Shown: positions 1-8,538, counted from the stretch's first letter. The stretch is DNA of 64,000 bases from Hoylesella loescheii (GCA_021531755.1 JADYUK010000001.1:1-64000); one strand, 5' to 3'. The notes: generated from the sequence alone by a model not told the origin. Program-made: numbers and translations.

Positions 1-498
1 GAAGAAGGCAGGAACCTGGGATTCCAGGTCATAAAGGACATGCGCCTTAACGCCTCCTTTCTTCTTGCGGAACCTTGCCCACCAGAACACGGACAAGCAG
101 AGCGGAATCGTTGTTGAATCAAATGCATAAACGTTTCCCTTCAGTTTGAAAATATCGGTAGCTCGTTTCTTGCGAGCCTGTTCCATCATGAAGAAGGCAA
201 AGTCTTCAAAGATTCTGTAGTCGCGATTTTGATTAGCTGTTGCAAACGTCGTTTTCGCTATTGGATTACGCCCCATGCCAAGGTGATAACACTTGGATTG
301 GTGAGCCTCCAGTGCAACGACCACATCACGCAGACTCTCACGATTACAGAGTTGTCCGAACATGAGTGCCATGAGCTGATTCCAGCAGGTGAAACTCTTT
401 ACATACTTATCACCATCATACTTGCGAACAAGATAATTGAAGTGATTCCTGTCGAGAAAAGATGCCAATTGTGAGAAAACGAATTTGTATTGGAACAT
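1..498 (-). CDS. IS4-family transposase (DUF4372 type), 3' part cut by window edge
   Basis: The reverse strand is open from an ATG at 498 to the window edge (166 codons, no stop). It begins MFQYKFVFSQLASFLDR and continues with CNRESLRDVV, GMGRNPIAKTTFATAN and FDSTTIPLCLSVFWWARF, then KAHVLYDLESQVPAF. This order is typical of IS4-family transposases with an N-terminal DUF4372 domain. The FDSTT motif would carry the first catalytic Asp of the DDE triad; the rest of the catalytic core lies outside the window. A minus-strand TAACTTTG box at 521-528 sits just upstream of the ATG and is a likely promoter. Nothing in the visible part looks broken, so the element may be intact. The family call is strong; the exact IS name cannot be given. 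Confidence 0.88.
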   Translation of the reverse strand, partial: MFQYKFVFSQLASFLDRNHFNYLVRKYDGDKYVKSFTCWNQLMALMFGQLCNRESLRDVVVALEAHQSKCYHLGMGRNPIAKTTFATANQNRDYRIFEDFAFFMMEQARKKRATDIFKLKGNVYAFDSTTIPLCLSVFWWARFRKKKGGVKAHVLYDLESQVPAFF

Positions 499-622
499 AT
501 GCAGCCGTTGATTTAGACTGCAAAGTTACAAATTCAAGTCCGTTGACTCGCGAAATTACTCCTAAAAGACTATATTTCAATAATTTCAAAGACCGATTTG
601 TCCACTTTAACGGGACAGTAGT
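1..622 (-). mobile_element. Insertion sequence, IS4 family, one end visible
   Basis: The transposase frame and about 120 bases upstream of it appear to form one end of an insertion sequence. The stretch 599-622 (tgtccactttaacgggacagtagt) resembles the terminal inverted repeat I expect from elements of this type, and ordinary chromosomal sequence seems to resume after it. The other end is outside the window, so the inverted repeat and any target duplication cannot be confirmed. The boundary near 622 is an inference. Confidence 0.5.
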
Positions 623-714
623 GATATTATGTATAAGACAGCGGGATGGAGGCGGCGCAGGCTATTGTATCATATATATAACAACTGTGTAATACGTATG
701 AAACAAAGTAGAGG

Positions 715-722
715 TAATTTTG
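715..722 (+). promoter_or_regulatory. TAATTTTG promoter -7 box
   Basis: TAATTTTG matches the Bacteroidota -7 consensus TAnnTTTG. No clear TTG is seen at the -33 distance. The box lies 32 bases before the small interrupted frame at 754. Confidence 0.4.
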
Positions 723-753
723 CAGCGGAAAAGTTAATATTGGATGTAAAATT

Positions 754-906
754 ATGACAAGAAGAATGACAGCGAGCGTGATTGCCATGTCAATGGTTAT
801 GGCTATAATTGCTATGATGTAGGCATCATGTTATGCCTGCAAGAGACGGCATGGGGAGATGTATTGGAGACCATGGGTTCATGACAGGGCAGAAAACAGA
901 CTGTAA
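754..906 (+). pseudogene. Small lipoprotein-like frame interrupted by an in-frame TAG
   Basis: From ATG 754 the frame encodes MTRRMTASVIAMSMVMAII-AMM, then an in-frame TAG at 820-822. It continues with ASCYACKRRHGEMYWR and ends at TAA 904-906. Basic residues, a hydrophobic stretch and then Ala-Ser-Cys form a lipoprotein signal with a lipobox, and the stop falls just before the lipobox. A TAATTTTG box lies upstream and a strong hairpin follows at 924-964, so the unit has promoter, frame and terminator. It could be a small lipoprotein gene killed by one base change, or chance. The frame is short and has no family I recognise. Confidence 0.3.
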
Positions 907-923
907 GCAGTGTGAATGGACGT

Positions 924-964
924 AAAAAAGGTACTGGATGAGTTGCTCGTCCAGTACCTTTTTT
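924..964 (+). terminator. Strong hairpin with A- and T-runs (bidirectional terminator)
   Basis: Arms 924-942 and 946-964 are nearly perfectly complementary over 19 bases (core ggtactgga/tccagtacc) with a 3-base loop, flanked by an A-run on one side and a T-run on the other. This is the shape of an intrinsic terminator for either strand. The same core occurs in the hairpin at 58592-58651. Confidence 0.7.
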
Positions 965-1739
965 ACGGTTATTCAGTGCATATCAGTATTTTGAGCTTTC
1001 AGCATGGAAACTGTAAGCGTATGCACCCTTCTGGCTTTCAAATCATAACCTGGCCGGCGGTTGTGCTCTCCCTATGCCTCAGGGGTTGTTGGGAGGATGA
1101 GAGGGGGGATGCCCCGGCCATTCTGTTAGCGGACAACTTATCTGACAGACTTCACGAGACGGGGGCGGGGGGAGGTCTTCACTGTGCGCCCGCTGCCGCC
1201 ATCTTAGCCGCTGCCGGCCAAAGGATGGCGAAGACTGTCCAGCTGACAGCGCCGCCTAAGACAGAGACACAGATGGGGGATAGGAGCAGGCTGTCATGCC
1301 GTGTATGCTGATGTGGTCGAGACGGTGCATGACACCATGCGCACGTCCCCGGATAAGGGAGATGGCAGATGGTGCTGGCGAGAAACATCAGGAACATGTC
1401 CGCAATGAAAAAGATGACGCCCATGGACCATTGCCGGCCTAACAATTGCCGCAGCCCATACCATCCATACGGACGACAGGGCGAGTACGGATGCCATGAT
1501 GTGGGGTGATGCTGTTTGTCACGCTCTTCTTGATAGTGTTCTTCCATATGGATGCAATATTTAAGAAAAAGGCTCAGACAGGCATGGTGGCAGACGACGG
1601 AAAAACAGCAGTGCGAGAACAACCATATACCAGATACACATTATCAATATAACATAATATCTACTGGCATAAGAGGCATACATGACACAAGAGCCGGCAC
1701 AAGAGCTGGCATATGACTGGAAAAAAGGGAGAGAAAAGC

Positions 1740-1770
1740 TTGGCAGAACCGTTTTTTATGTGTAAATTTG
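1740..1770 (+). promoter_or_regulatory. Consensus promoter of miaA
   Basis: TTG at 1740-1742 is followed by 20 bases and TAAATTTG at 1763-1770, the textbook Bacteroidota spacing. The predicted transcription start falls at or within a few bases of the ATG at 1775, so the mRNA would be leaderless or would use the second ATG at 1787. Confidence 0.75.
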
Positions 1771-1774
1771 CCGT

Positions 1775-2782
1775 ATGAAGCGTAAGATGATAACCATAAT
1801 AGGACCGACAGCTTCTGGGAAGACAGCCCTCGCCGCACACCTCGCCGCTGACTATACGGCCAGTGGGGTGAAGGCTGAGATACTCTCGGGAGACTCCAGG
1901 CAGGTCTACCGTGGCATGGATATAGGGACAGGGAAAGACCTCTGTGACTATGATGTCATGACTCCGGGGGGCATGATACATGTGCCGTACCACCTCATAG
2001 ACATCTGCGACCCAGGGACACGGTTCAATATCTTCGAATACCAGACCGCATTCCGCAAGGCATACGACGAGATTCGCAGCCGTGGCTCGCTGCCAATACT
2101 ATGCGGAGGGTCGGGGCTCTATGTGGAGTCTGTCATCAGGGGCTATAACCTCTCGCCTGTGCCCAAGGACGAGACCCTCAGACAGGAGCTGGCGACAAAG
2201 GATATGGCAGAGCTGACGGCGATGCTCGAGGCGCTGAAGGCTGCCAACAACTCTGATATGCACAACAAGACCGATGTCGACTCGCCACAGCGCTGCATAA
2301 GGGCGATAGAGATAGAACGCTACAACCTGGAGCACAAGACAGAGGACAGGCCGTTCCCCGCCATAGAGAGTGTCGTCATTGGGATAGACATAGGACGCGA
2401 CGAGCGCCGGCGCCGCATATCGTCGCGCCTTGAGGCACGCATAAAGGAGGGCATGGCCGACGAGATAAGGCGGATAATTGACAGCGGGGTGGACCCCGAT
2501 GACCTCATATACTACGGGCTGGAATATAAATATGTCACAGAATATGTCATAGGGCGAAGAAGCTACGAGGATATGCTCAGAACGCTTGAGATACACATAC
2601 ACCAGTTCGCGAAGCGACAGATGACATGGTTCAGAGGCATGGAAAGGCGCGGAGTCAGAATAAACTGGATAGACGCCATGATGTCTATGGACGAGAAGGT
2701 GAGGAGGATAAGGGAGATAGTAGAGGAAGAAGACGAAGCTAAATTGTCTGAATTTATTCAAACGATATGCCAACAGCCGTAA
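1775..2782 (+). CDS. miaA: tRNA dimethylallyltransferase MiaA
   Basis: This 335-residue protein transfers a dimethylallyl group to N6 of A37 in tRNAs that read UNN codons. The Walker A loop GPTASGKT lies at residues 10-17, followed by SGDSRQVYRGMDIGTGK around 39-55, the two signature motifs of MiaA. The length is normal for the family. A consensus promoter ends only five bases before the ATG, so the ATG at 1787 (MITIIGPTASGK) is a reasonable alternative start. The 3' end overlaps the next gene by 16 bases, which suggests cotranscription. Bacteroidota often carry two miaA paralogues; which one this is cannot be told from the window. Confidence 0.95.
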   Translation: MKRKMITIIGPTASGKTALAAHLAADYTASGVKAEILSGDSRQVYRGMDIGTGKDLCDYDVMTPGGMIHVPYHLIDICDPGTRFNIFEYQTAFRKAYDEIRSRGSLPILCGGSGLYVESVIRGYNLSPVPKDETLRQELATKDMAELTAMLEALKAANNSDMHNKTDVDSPQRCIRAIEIERYNLEHKTEDRPFPAIESVVIGIDIGRDERRRRISSRLEARIKEGMADEIRRIIDSGVDPDDLIYYGLEYKYVTEYVIGRRSYEDMLRTLEIHIHQFAKRQMTWFRGMERRGVRINWIDAMMSMDEKVRRIREIVEEEDEAKLSEFIQTICQQP

Positions 2783-3684
2783 TATACTGTCCCAGCCGCT
2801 GGGGGCTTATGAGCCAGAAGAAACGCAGGGAGCACGTCAGGGCTTCCCTCGACACAGCAGGCATAAAATACGATTTCGTCCAGAGCGAGACAAGCGGAAG
2901 TGTCGCCAGGCTCTTCAATATGATGATAGCCAACGGCTATGACACTATTATCGTCTGTGGCGGAGACAGCGCCATGAATGATGCCGTCAACTGTCTGATG
3001 CGGACAGACAGCGGCATACGAGGGCGCATACGCCTCGGTCTGATACCCAACGGGATAATGAACGATTTCGCCTCGTTCTGGTCGCTCGACAGACACGATA
3101 CAGCCAAAGCCGCCAAGGCCATAGCGCGCGGCAGGGTGAGACGGGTCGATGTGGGCTGCATGAGATATGCCGACCGTCACCGTGAGCAGCATACCGTATA
3201 CTTCATCGACGCGGTGAATGTCGGACTGATAGCCTCACTGCAGAACCTGACGAATACCTCACGCCACATCCTTGGCTCGCGGACACTGTCATACATATCC
3301 TCGTCGATACTGCTGCTGACACAGCGTCTCTCGCACAATATGCACATAACGGTCGACGGGGAGAAGCTGAGGCAGAATGTAATGACCCTCTGTGTCGGCA
3401 ATGCCCGTGGTTACGGGCTGACACCATCGGCAGTGCCTTACAACGGAATGCTTGACATCACCGTCGTGGCCCCGTCACACATGTGGCAGATACTCGAGGG
3501 TATAAGGCTCGCACTCTCAAGACGATTCCTTATGCACCATGGCGTGAAGGCATTCCGCTCACAACGGCTGACTATCCATGCGCCCAACACTGATGTCTCT
3601 GTCGACGGACGCCCCGTGAGCGCAATACGCGGAGAGATAACTGTCGACATCATACCCGAGGCCCTGAACCTGATAATACCATAG
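2767..3684 (+). CDS. Diacylglycerol/lipid kinase family protein (YegS/DgkB type)
   Basis: The 305-residue protein carries the lipid-kinase catalytic domain. A CGGDSAMNDAVN motif at residues 64-75 corresponds to the nucleotide-binding GGDGTxNEV loop, and PNGIMNDFA around 94-102 corresponds to PxGTxNDFA. A C-terminal domain with DVSVDGRPVSAIRGEITVDI matches the usual end of YegS/DgkB proteins. Members phosphorylate diacylglycerol or related lipids with ATP at the inner face of the membrane. The glycine after GGD is replaced by serine, a known type of variation. The gene starts inside the end of miaA and is probably translated from the same mRNA. The exact lipid substrate is not visible. Confidence 0.85.
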   Translation: MPTAVIYCPSRWGLMSQKKRREHVRASLDTAGIKYDFVQSETSGSVARLFNMMIANGYDTIIVCGGDSAMNDAVNCLMRTDSGIRGRIRLGLIPNGIMNDFASFWSLDRHDTAKAAKAIARGRVRRVDVGCMRYADRHREQHTVYFIDAVNVGLIASLQNLTNTSRHILGSRTLSYISSSILLLTQRLSHNMHITVDGEKLRQNVMTLCVGNARGYGLTPSAVPYNGMLDITVVAPSHMWQILEGIRLALSRRFLMHHGVKAFRSQRLTIHAPNTDVSVDGRPVSAIRGEITVDIIPEALNLIIP

Positions 3685-4112
3685 TGGGGATGACGGTGGC
3701 AAGTATGTGTGCGGGATTTTTTATTATGATAATCTGATACCTGCTTGCCACGCATTATTATCCATTAGCCCCATCCTCCTCTTTCGTGAGCCCCTCGCCC
3801 AGCTCTACCATGCTTGTACACTAGCTGCTTGCCTGGGAGGATATAATATTGTCTCATTGGTAGCATCATTCACCACGACATATCTCTGTCGTCCCTTATT
3901 TCTTGGCTCATATGGTGGGGATGGGCTGACAATGCAATCATGCCCCCTCCTTACTGAACCTCAAGGGGCCAAACGGTGGGGCATGCAAGGAAGACAAGAA
4001 TCGTTACATCTTGTAGTTCTCTTGTGAAGAACCTCAAGGGGGCAAACGGTGGGGGCTGCAAGGAAGCGATATAACGAAAAACAGTATAAGAAACACCACA
4101 TACAGACAGACT
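3685..4112. other. Intergenic gap with a duplicated 38-bp unit
   Basis: No gene is convincing here. An 8-bp inverted repeat (gtggcaag/cttgccac) lies near 3696-3755 with a loop too long for a typical terminator. The main content is a 38-bp direct repeat described separately. Confidence 0.6.
3956..4066 (+). repeat. Two copies of a 38-bp direct repeat, 73 bp apart
   Basis: Copies at 3956-3993 and 4029-4066 both read gaacctcaaggggcc/ggcaaacggtgggg and end in gcaaggaag; they differ at about four positions. They lie between the lipid kinase and the cobalamin adenosyltransferase and occur nowhere else that I noticed in the window. Confidence 0.85.
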
Positions 4113-4655
4113 ATGAAAGTATACACAAGGACAGGCGACAAGGGGGAAACCTCGCTCGTCGGCGGACAGAGAGTCAAGAAATGCTGCCTGCGCATAGAGA
4201 GCTACGGTACAGCAGACGAGCTGAACTCATTCCTGGGACTGCTCATGACATATGCCAAAGACAGCGCCGACCATGATTCCCTCACACAGATACAGCGGAC
4301 ACTGTTCGTCGTAGGCGCATATCTTGCCACAGAACCAAAGGAGGGCGGGTATATGCCCGATATATCCCAGCTCAGCGAGCAGACTGACGTGTTGGAGCGG
4401 GAGATAGACCGTATCTCGGAGGCTCTGCCACAGCTACGCCACTTCATCCTGCCTGGAGGAGAGCGTGCCGCTGCCGTGGCTCATGTCTGCCGCACCGTCT
4501 GCCGCAGGCTCGAGCGTAACATATATTCCCTTATTGACGATGGAGCCACCGTAGACAGCTCTGTGACTGCCTATGTGAACAGGCTCAGCGACTACCTGTT
4601 TGTCCTCGCGAGAAAGATGAACAGCGACAACGGACGTGATGATGTTAAGGCATGA
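4113..4655 (+). CDS. Cob(I)alamin adenosyltransferase, PduO/MMAB type
   Basis: This 180-residue enzyme transfers the adenosyl group of ATP to cob(I)alamin to make coenzyme B12. The N-terminus reads KVYTRTGDKGETSLVGGQ, the family's ATP-binding motif at residues 2-19. RIESYGTADELNSFLG and RRLERNIYSL match further conserved blocks. Length and composition fit a single-domain PduO enzyme. It stands between two unrelated genes, so it is probably a free-standing corrinoid-assimilation gene. A FecCD/BtuC-like permease and its binding protein occur at 21822-24109, but their substrate is unproven. Confidence 0.92.
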   Translation: MKVYTRTGDKGETSLVGGQRVKKCCLRIESYGTADELNSFLGLLMTYAKDSADHDSLTQIQRTLFVVGAYLATEPKEGGYMPDISQLSEQTDVLEREIDRISEALPQLRHFILPGGERAAAVAHVCRTVCRRLERNIYSLIDDGATVDSSVTAYVNRLSDYLFVLARKMNSDNGRDDVKA

Positions 4656-4738
4656 TACAAACCACCATATCGGCATACACTCATCCTCTCTTAATCGGGA
4701 CCAACAGGCCCTAATAGAACACACTTAAAGAAAAAAAC

Positions 4739-5671
4739 ATGGATAACAAAGCGAGATATACTCGCGAGAGCGTCTTCTCCCAACCCCTCTGGGCATCGGT
4801 CTTCGCACTGACCGCTGCCATACTTTGGGGATGGGCATACCCTCTGATAAAACTGGGATTCGGGGAGTTCGGCATCTCCACTGACATGACTGCCAGCAAG
4901 ATGCTTTTTGCCGGTATACGCTTCGCCGTATCGGGCATTATCATTCTTACTGTGGCACGATTGACAGGCCGCAGCTTCCGCATAGCCACACCATCCGGCT
5001 GGTGGTATATACTCGTGTTCTCATTGATGAACACGACACTGCACTATGCCGCATTCTATATCGGACTCTCACACAGCCAGGGAGCCCGGGCTGCCATACT
5101 CAACTCGCTGAGCGTCTTCTCAGTGGTTATCCTCGCCTGCATATTCTTCAAGAGCGACAGGATGACGATGGGGAAAGCCGTGGGCTGCGCTGTGGGTTTC
5201 ACAGGAATCCTCACGCTCAATATCGGTGGAGGCGACAGCGGCTCGCTGACATTCCTCGGAGATGGTATGATAATCATCAACGCCCTGTGCGGAGCAGTGG
5301 CAGGACTCATGACAAGGGGATTGGGGAAGAGAATCGATGTGTTTGTCGGGACAGGCTTGAGTCTCGCTCTCGGAGGGACACTGCTTGTCGTGCCGGGGCT
5401 TCTCGGCGGAGGCTCACTGCCCCATGTCACTATCCACGGCACGCTGATACTCTTCTCGCTCATAGCCATTTCGACAATAGGCTTCGCACTATATAACAAG
5501 CTCCTCACATGCAATCCAGTAGGCAAAGTGGCGATATACAACTCTCTCATACCTGTAGTCGGGGCAATAACATCATGCCTATGCCTCGGAGAGATTTTCT
5601 ATACGAAATATATCGTGGCGGGGACACTCGCTGCTGCAGGCATATATATCATAAACAAAGGTAAGAGATGA
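4739..5671 (+). CDS. EamA-family (drug/metabolite) transporter
   Basis: The 310-residue protein has about ten hydrophobic segments in two homologous halves, as in DMT-superfamily exporters. Typical elements are the N-terminal AAILWGWAYPLIKLG and, near the end of the second half, NSLIPVVGAITSCLCLGE. Such proteins export small metabolites or amino acids from the inner membrane; the substrate cannot be predicted. A short A-rich Shine-Dalgarno-poor leader precedes the ATG, as is usual in Bacteroidota. It has no obvious operon partner. Confidence 0.85.
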   Translation: MDNKARYTRESVFSQPLWASVFALTAAILWGWAYPLIKLGFGEFGISTDMTASKMLFAGIRFAVSGIIILTVARLTGRSFRIATPSGWWYILVFSLMNTTLHYAAFYIGLSHSQGARAAILNSLSVFSVVILACIFFKSDRMTMGKAVGCAVGFTGILTLNIGGGDSGSLTFLGDGMIIINALCGAVAGLMTRGLGKRIDVFVGTGLSLALGGTLLVVPGLLGGGSLPHVTIHGTLILFSLIAISTIGFALYNKLLTCNPVGKVAIYNSLIPVVGAITSCLCLGEIFYTKYIVAGTLAAAGIYIINKGKR

Positions 5672-5717
5672 TACCGCATACTATCGGATGAGGAGACGGG
5701 CCAGAGGCAAGGAGTTA

Positions 5718-5797
5718 TCCATCTCCCCCCTGCACCAACGCCATGCATGGCAAGTAGTAATCCATCTCTCTCCTGCACCAACGCCAGGCATGGCAAG
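5718..5797 (+). repeat. Two copies of a 37-bp direct repeat
   Basis: Copies at 5718-5754 and 5761-5797 share tccatct and ctgcaccaacgcca, then gcatggcaag, with three or four mismatches and a 6-bp spacer. They lie between the convergent EamA gene and queH. Confidence 0.85.
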
Positions 5798-5865
5798 ACA
5801 TATCCCATCCTCCCATTCTTCTCCCCGCCGCTCTCAATCATTGGGGGGGGAGAATAAAAAAAGCC

Positions 5866-6549
5866 TTATTTGCTCCCACGGCAGCATTCTGTGGCGGCGA
5901 GCTTTGTCCCCTCTGTCGTAGTATGCTCCGTGTCGGTGGCAACTACCTGCGCTGCATCCCGCTGTGCCATGCGCTGTTCTGTCTGCCTGAGCGAGAACTC
6001 ACACCCGCAGTAGAGCTGGTTGTAGAACCCATTCTCCCTTAGCAGCTCATTGCGTCTCTGCTGCAGACCACCCTTGCGCCAGTTGCGGGCATCGAACATG
6101 ACACCACCGCCGACCTGCTGCGCCGCCCATTCTCCAGCCTCGGCTATCTGCACGATGCTCTTCCAACGGCTTGAGGCCAGTGTCGTCGTGAACACCTCGA
6201 TACCCTTACGCTGTGCCATACGCGCCGCGGAGAGCAACCTGAGCTTGAAGCACAACAGGCAGCGCGGACCACGTTCTGGCTCATCCTCCATTCCGCGGAC
6301 AGCAGAGAGCCATGAGGCGTGGTAGGCTGACCATGATGTCCACGACGGCATCGACTCGTCGTCAATGACACGCAGCGAGAGCTGTGAGGCATAGCGCAGA
6401 AGCTCCTGCTTGCGTATCAGATACTCTTGCTCGGGATATATGTTGGGATTACAGAAATATAGCGTCGGGCGCGTGCCGTTGGCCATCATCCATTCTATAA
6501 TAGCCGACGAGCATGGGGCGCAGCAGCAATGCAACAGTACTTCTTTCAT
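5866..6549 (-). CDS. queH: Epoxyqueuosine reductase QueH
   Basis: QueH performs the last step of queuosine biosynthesis in tRNA, reducing epoxyqueuosine. The 227-residue protein shows the family cysteine pairs HCCCAPCS (residues 7-14) and CLLC (97-100), then TTLASSRWK around 122-130 and CGCEFS near 181-186. This Cys set binds an iron-sulfur cluster and a second metal in characterised QueH. A roughly 40-residue polar tail follows the last motif and looks poorly conserved. The gene is alone on its strand between EamA and a repeat-rich gap. Confidence 0.93.
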   Translation of the reverse strand: MKEVLLHCCCAPCSSAIIEWMMANGTRPTLYFCNPNIYPEQEYLIRKQELLRYASQLSLRVIDDESMPSWTSWSAYHASWLSAVRGMEDEPERGPRCLLCFKLRLLSAARMAQRKGIEVFTTTLASSRWKSIVQIAEAGEWAAQQVGGGVMFDARNWRKGGLQQRRNELLRENGFYNQLYCGCEFSLRQTEQRMAQRDAAQVVATDTEHTTTEGTKLAATECCRGSK

Positions 6550-6687
6550 TCTTGATTACTTCTTTTTTTTTTCTTTCTTAAAAACCAGACAGTGAGGGTG
6601 AGAAGGTACACCATCGGGGTGAATAGCCACACCGTGCCCACTCTTCCTGGATAAGTGTTGGTGTGGGGGGCGACGGGGAGGGTGGCA

Positions 6688-6776
6688 TGCTGTTCTTTCC
6701 TGTATGTGGCGTTATTCCCACATGCTGTTCCTTCCTGCATTCGGCGTTATTCCCACATGTGTATTCTTTTCCCACA
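6688..6776 (+). repeat. 35-bp tandem repeat, two full copies plus a partial
   Basis: Copies at 6688-6722 and 6723-6757 both read tgctgtt-ttcctg and end ggcgttattcccaca; a shortened third copy (tgtgtattcttttcccaca) follows at 6758-6776. Confidence 0.85.
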
Positions 6777-6795
6777 TGTGCAATCTATTCCCTTC

Positions 6796-6836
6796 GTACC
6801 ATTCATGCCATTGTACCATTCATGCAATCGTACCAT
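6796..6836 (+). repeat. 17-bp tandem repeat
   Basis: Two copies of gtaccattcatgc-at- (6796-6812, 6813-6829) are followed by the first seven bases of a third (gtaccat, 6830-6836). Confidence 0.8.
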
Positions 6837-6987
6837 CTCTGTCTCGCTCCATCCCCGCATGTTCTTGGTCCCTGAGAGGTGAAGGATGCGTGTGTGGCCC
6901 TGCCTGTTATATGAGGCAAAAGTACACAAAAAAAGTTGTTTAACTTTTTTTTGAATAGATAAGATATACATGATTAACTTTTTTTTA

Positions 6988-6995
6988 TAACTTTG
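6988..6995 (+). promoter_or_regulatory. TAACTTTG -7 box upstream of the UDP-glucose dehydrogenase gene
   Basis: TAACTTTG matches TAnnTTTG. No good TTG is seen at the -33 distance. The start codon at 7149 is about 150 bases downstream. Confidence 0.5.
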
Positions 6996-7148
6996 CAATA
7001 GTATATATAGGTTTCACAAGTTGATAACTTGCGAATGGTTGACGAGTTCTGGGTAGTTCACGAGTCTTAAACATGATGAAGACGCTGTCTACACTGCACG
7101 TCTGTATCCCAAAAATTTAATCAGAGAACACATAAACGATAGCATACG

Positions 7149-8513
7149 ATGAGAAACTATCAAGACTTGAAGATTGCAGTAGCTGGCACAGGCTATGTCG
7201 GCATGTCTATAGCGACACTCCTCTCCCAGCATCATGACGTCATAGCAGTCGATGTCGTGAAAGAGAAGGTTGACATGATTAATGCACGCCGGTCGCCAAT
7301 TCAGGACGAGTATATCGAGCAGTTCCTAACCGAGAAGCAGCTGCGACTGAGAGCCACGCTCGATGCGCGCTCAGCATATAGGGAGGCGGATATAGTGGTC
7401 ATCGCCGCTCCTACCAATTACGACACGGAGCGGAACCACTTCGACACATCGCATGTCGAGGAGGTGATAGACCTCGTGGTGGAGACGAACCCCGACGCGT
7501 TGATGGTCATAAAATCTACAATACCCGTCGGATACACACGTGAGCTATACCTCCGGTACGCGAGGCGATTCCAGCAAGAGGAGCGCACGGCAGGATGCAC
7601 ACACCGCAAGTTCCGTCTGCTGTTCTCGCCCGAGTTCCTGCGTGAGAGCAAAGCCCTGTATGACAATCTCTACCCCTCACGCATAATCGTAGGATACCCG
7701 AAATTCCTAAAGGGTGAGGCCTTCACAGAGGAGAACAAGCGTATAGCATGCGTCATGAGCAACCATGCAGAGGACGACGCGCGCCTCTTCGCCCAACTGT
7801 TGAAGGAGGGAGCCATGAGCGATGATGTCCCCGTGCTCTTTATGGGCATGAAAGAGGCAGAGGCTGTGAAACTCTTCGCCAATACATACCTCGCCCTGAG
7901 AGTCTCCTACTTCAATGAGCTCGACACGTATGCAGAGATGAAGGGGCTCGACGCTGCCGCCATAATAGAGGGTGTCGGGCTTGACCCACGTATCGGCTCA
8001 CACTACAACAACCCGTCATTCGGATACGGAGGCTACTGTCTCCCCAAGGACAGCAAACAGCTCCTTGCCAACTACCAGGACGTGCCACAGCAGATGATGA
8101 CAGCCATAGTCGAGTCAAACAGGACACGAAAGGACTATATAGCCGACGCCGTGTTGAGAAAAGCCGGATGGTATGGATACAGCGAGCGCAATGTCTATGG
8201 AGCCATAACAGCCGACGGGCGTGACGAGGCTCCTGTCGTGGGAGTCTTCCGCCTCACAATGAAGACAAACTCCGACAATTTCCGCCAGTCAGCCATACAG
8301 GGCGTGATGAAACGTATCAAGGCGAAGGGCGCGGAGATAATCATCTACGAGCCGACACTGGCAGACGGGACAAAATTCTTCGGCTCGACAATCGTGAACA
8401 ACCTCGACGACTTCAAACGCCGCTCAAAGGCCATCATCGCCAACAGATATGACCCCCTGCTCGACGATGTTAAGGAGAAAGTCTATACAAGAGACATATT
8501 CCATCGCGACTGA
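7149..8513 (+). CDS. ugd: UDP-glucose 6-dehydrogenase / nucleotide-sugar dehydrogenase
   Basis: This enzyme oxidises UDP-glucose to UDP-glucuronate with two NAD+, supplying glucuronate for capsule or polysaccharide. The 454-residue protein opens with the NAD-binding motif [10 protein letters not shown] (residues 11-20). [20 protein letters not shown] and [10 protein letters not shown] follow; the last contains the catalytic Cys near residue 297. The C-terminal UDP-binding domain is present ([18 protein letters not shown]). The order and spacing fit the short UDP-glucose dehydrogenase class. No capsule genes flank it. A related UDP-sugar substrate cannot be excluded. Confidence 0.9.
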   Translation: MRNYQDLKIAVAGTGYVGMSIATLLSQHHDVIAVDVVKEKVDMINARRSPIQDEYIEQFLTEKQLRLRATLDARSAYREADIVVIAAPTNYDTERNHFDTSHVEEVIDLVVETNPDALMVIKSTIPVGYTRELYLRYARRFQQEERTAGCTHRKFRLLFSPEFLRESKALYDNLYPSRIIVGYPKFLKGEAFTEENKRIACVMSNHAEDDARLFAQLLKEGAMSDDVPVLFMGMKEAEAVKLFANTYLALRVSYFNELDTYAEMKGLDAAAIIEGVGLDPRIGSHYNNPSFGYGGYCLPKDSKQLLANYQDVPQQMMTAIVESNRTRKDYIADAVLRKAGWYGYSERNVYGAITADGRDEAPVVGVFRLTMKTNSDNFRQSAIQGVMKRIKAKGAEIIIYEPTLADGTKFFGSTIVNNLDDFKRRSKAIIANRYDPLLDDVKEKVYTRDIFHRD

Positions 8514-8538
8514 TATCTGAAACCCAACAGTACACAAT

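Larger units (their letters stand above)
499..1774. other. Gene-poor interval between the IS and miaA
   Basis: About 1.27 kb holds no convincing long gene. It contains the IS upstream end, a TAATTTTG promoter-like box at 715-722, an interrupted lipoprotein-like frame at 754-906, a strong hairpin at 924-964, and a stretch from 966 to 1056 with a related copy near 58640-58730. From about 1070 to 1650 the DNA is GC-rich and open in several minus-strand frames that encode poorly protein-like, Cys/His-rich sequence. One of them reads like a short membrane segment, so a decayed gene is possible, but I cannot name it. Confidence 0.6.
6550..7148. other. Intergenic gap with two tandem repeats and the ugd promoter
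   Basis: No gene is supported. The interval contains a 35-bp tandem repeat at 6688-6757, a 17-bp tandem repeat at 6796-6829, AT-rich DNA with two similar gattaactttttttt-type blocks near 6935-6985, and a TAACTTTG box at 6988-6995 that would drive the dehydrogenase gene, giving a leader of about 150 bases. Confidence 0.6.

Noticed and set aside
1179-1622. 147-codon minus-strand open frame
   Set aside because: Cys/His/Pro-rich, no start signal, no motif and several equally open frames; typical of GC-rich shadow reading.
2099-2773. 224-codon frame opposite miaA
   Set aside because: It is a shadow of miaA on the other strand; miaA has full family motifs and a promoter.
3707-4027. 106-codon plus-strand open frame after the lipid kinase gene
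   Set aside because: It runs through the 38-bp repeat and has no protein-like pattern or start context.
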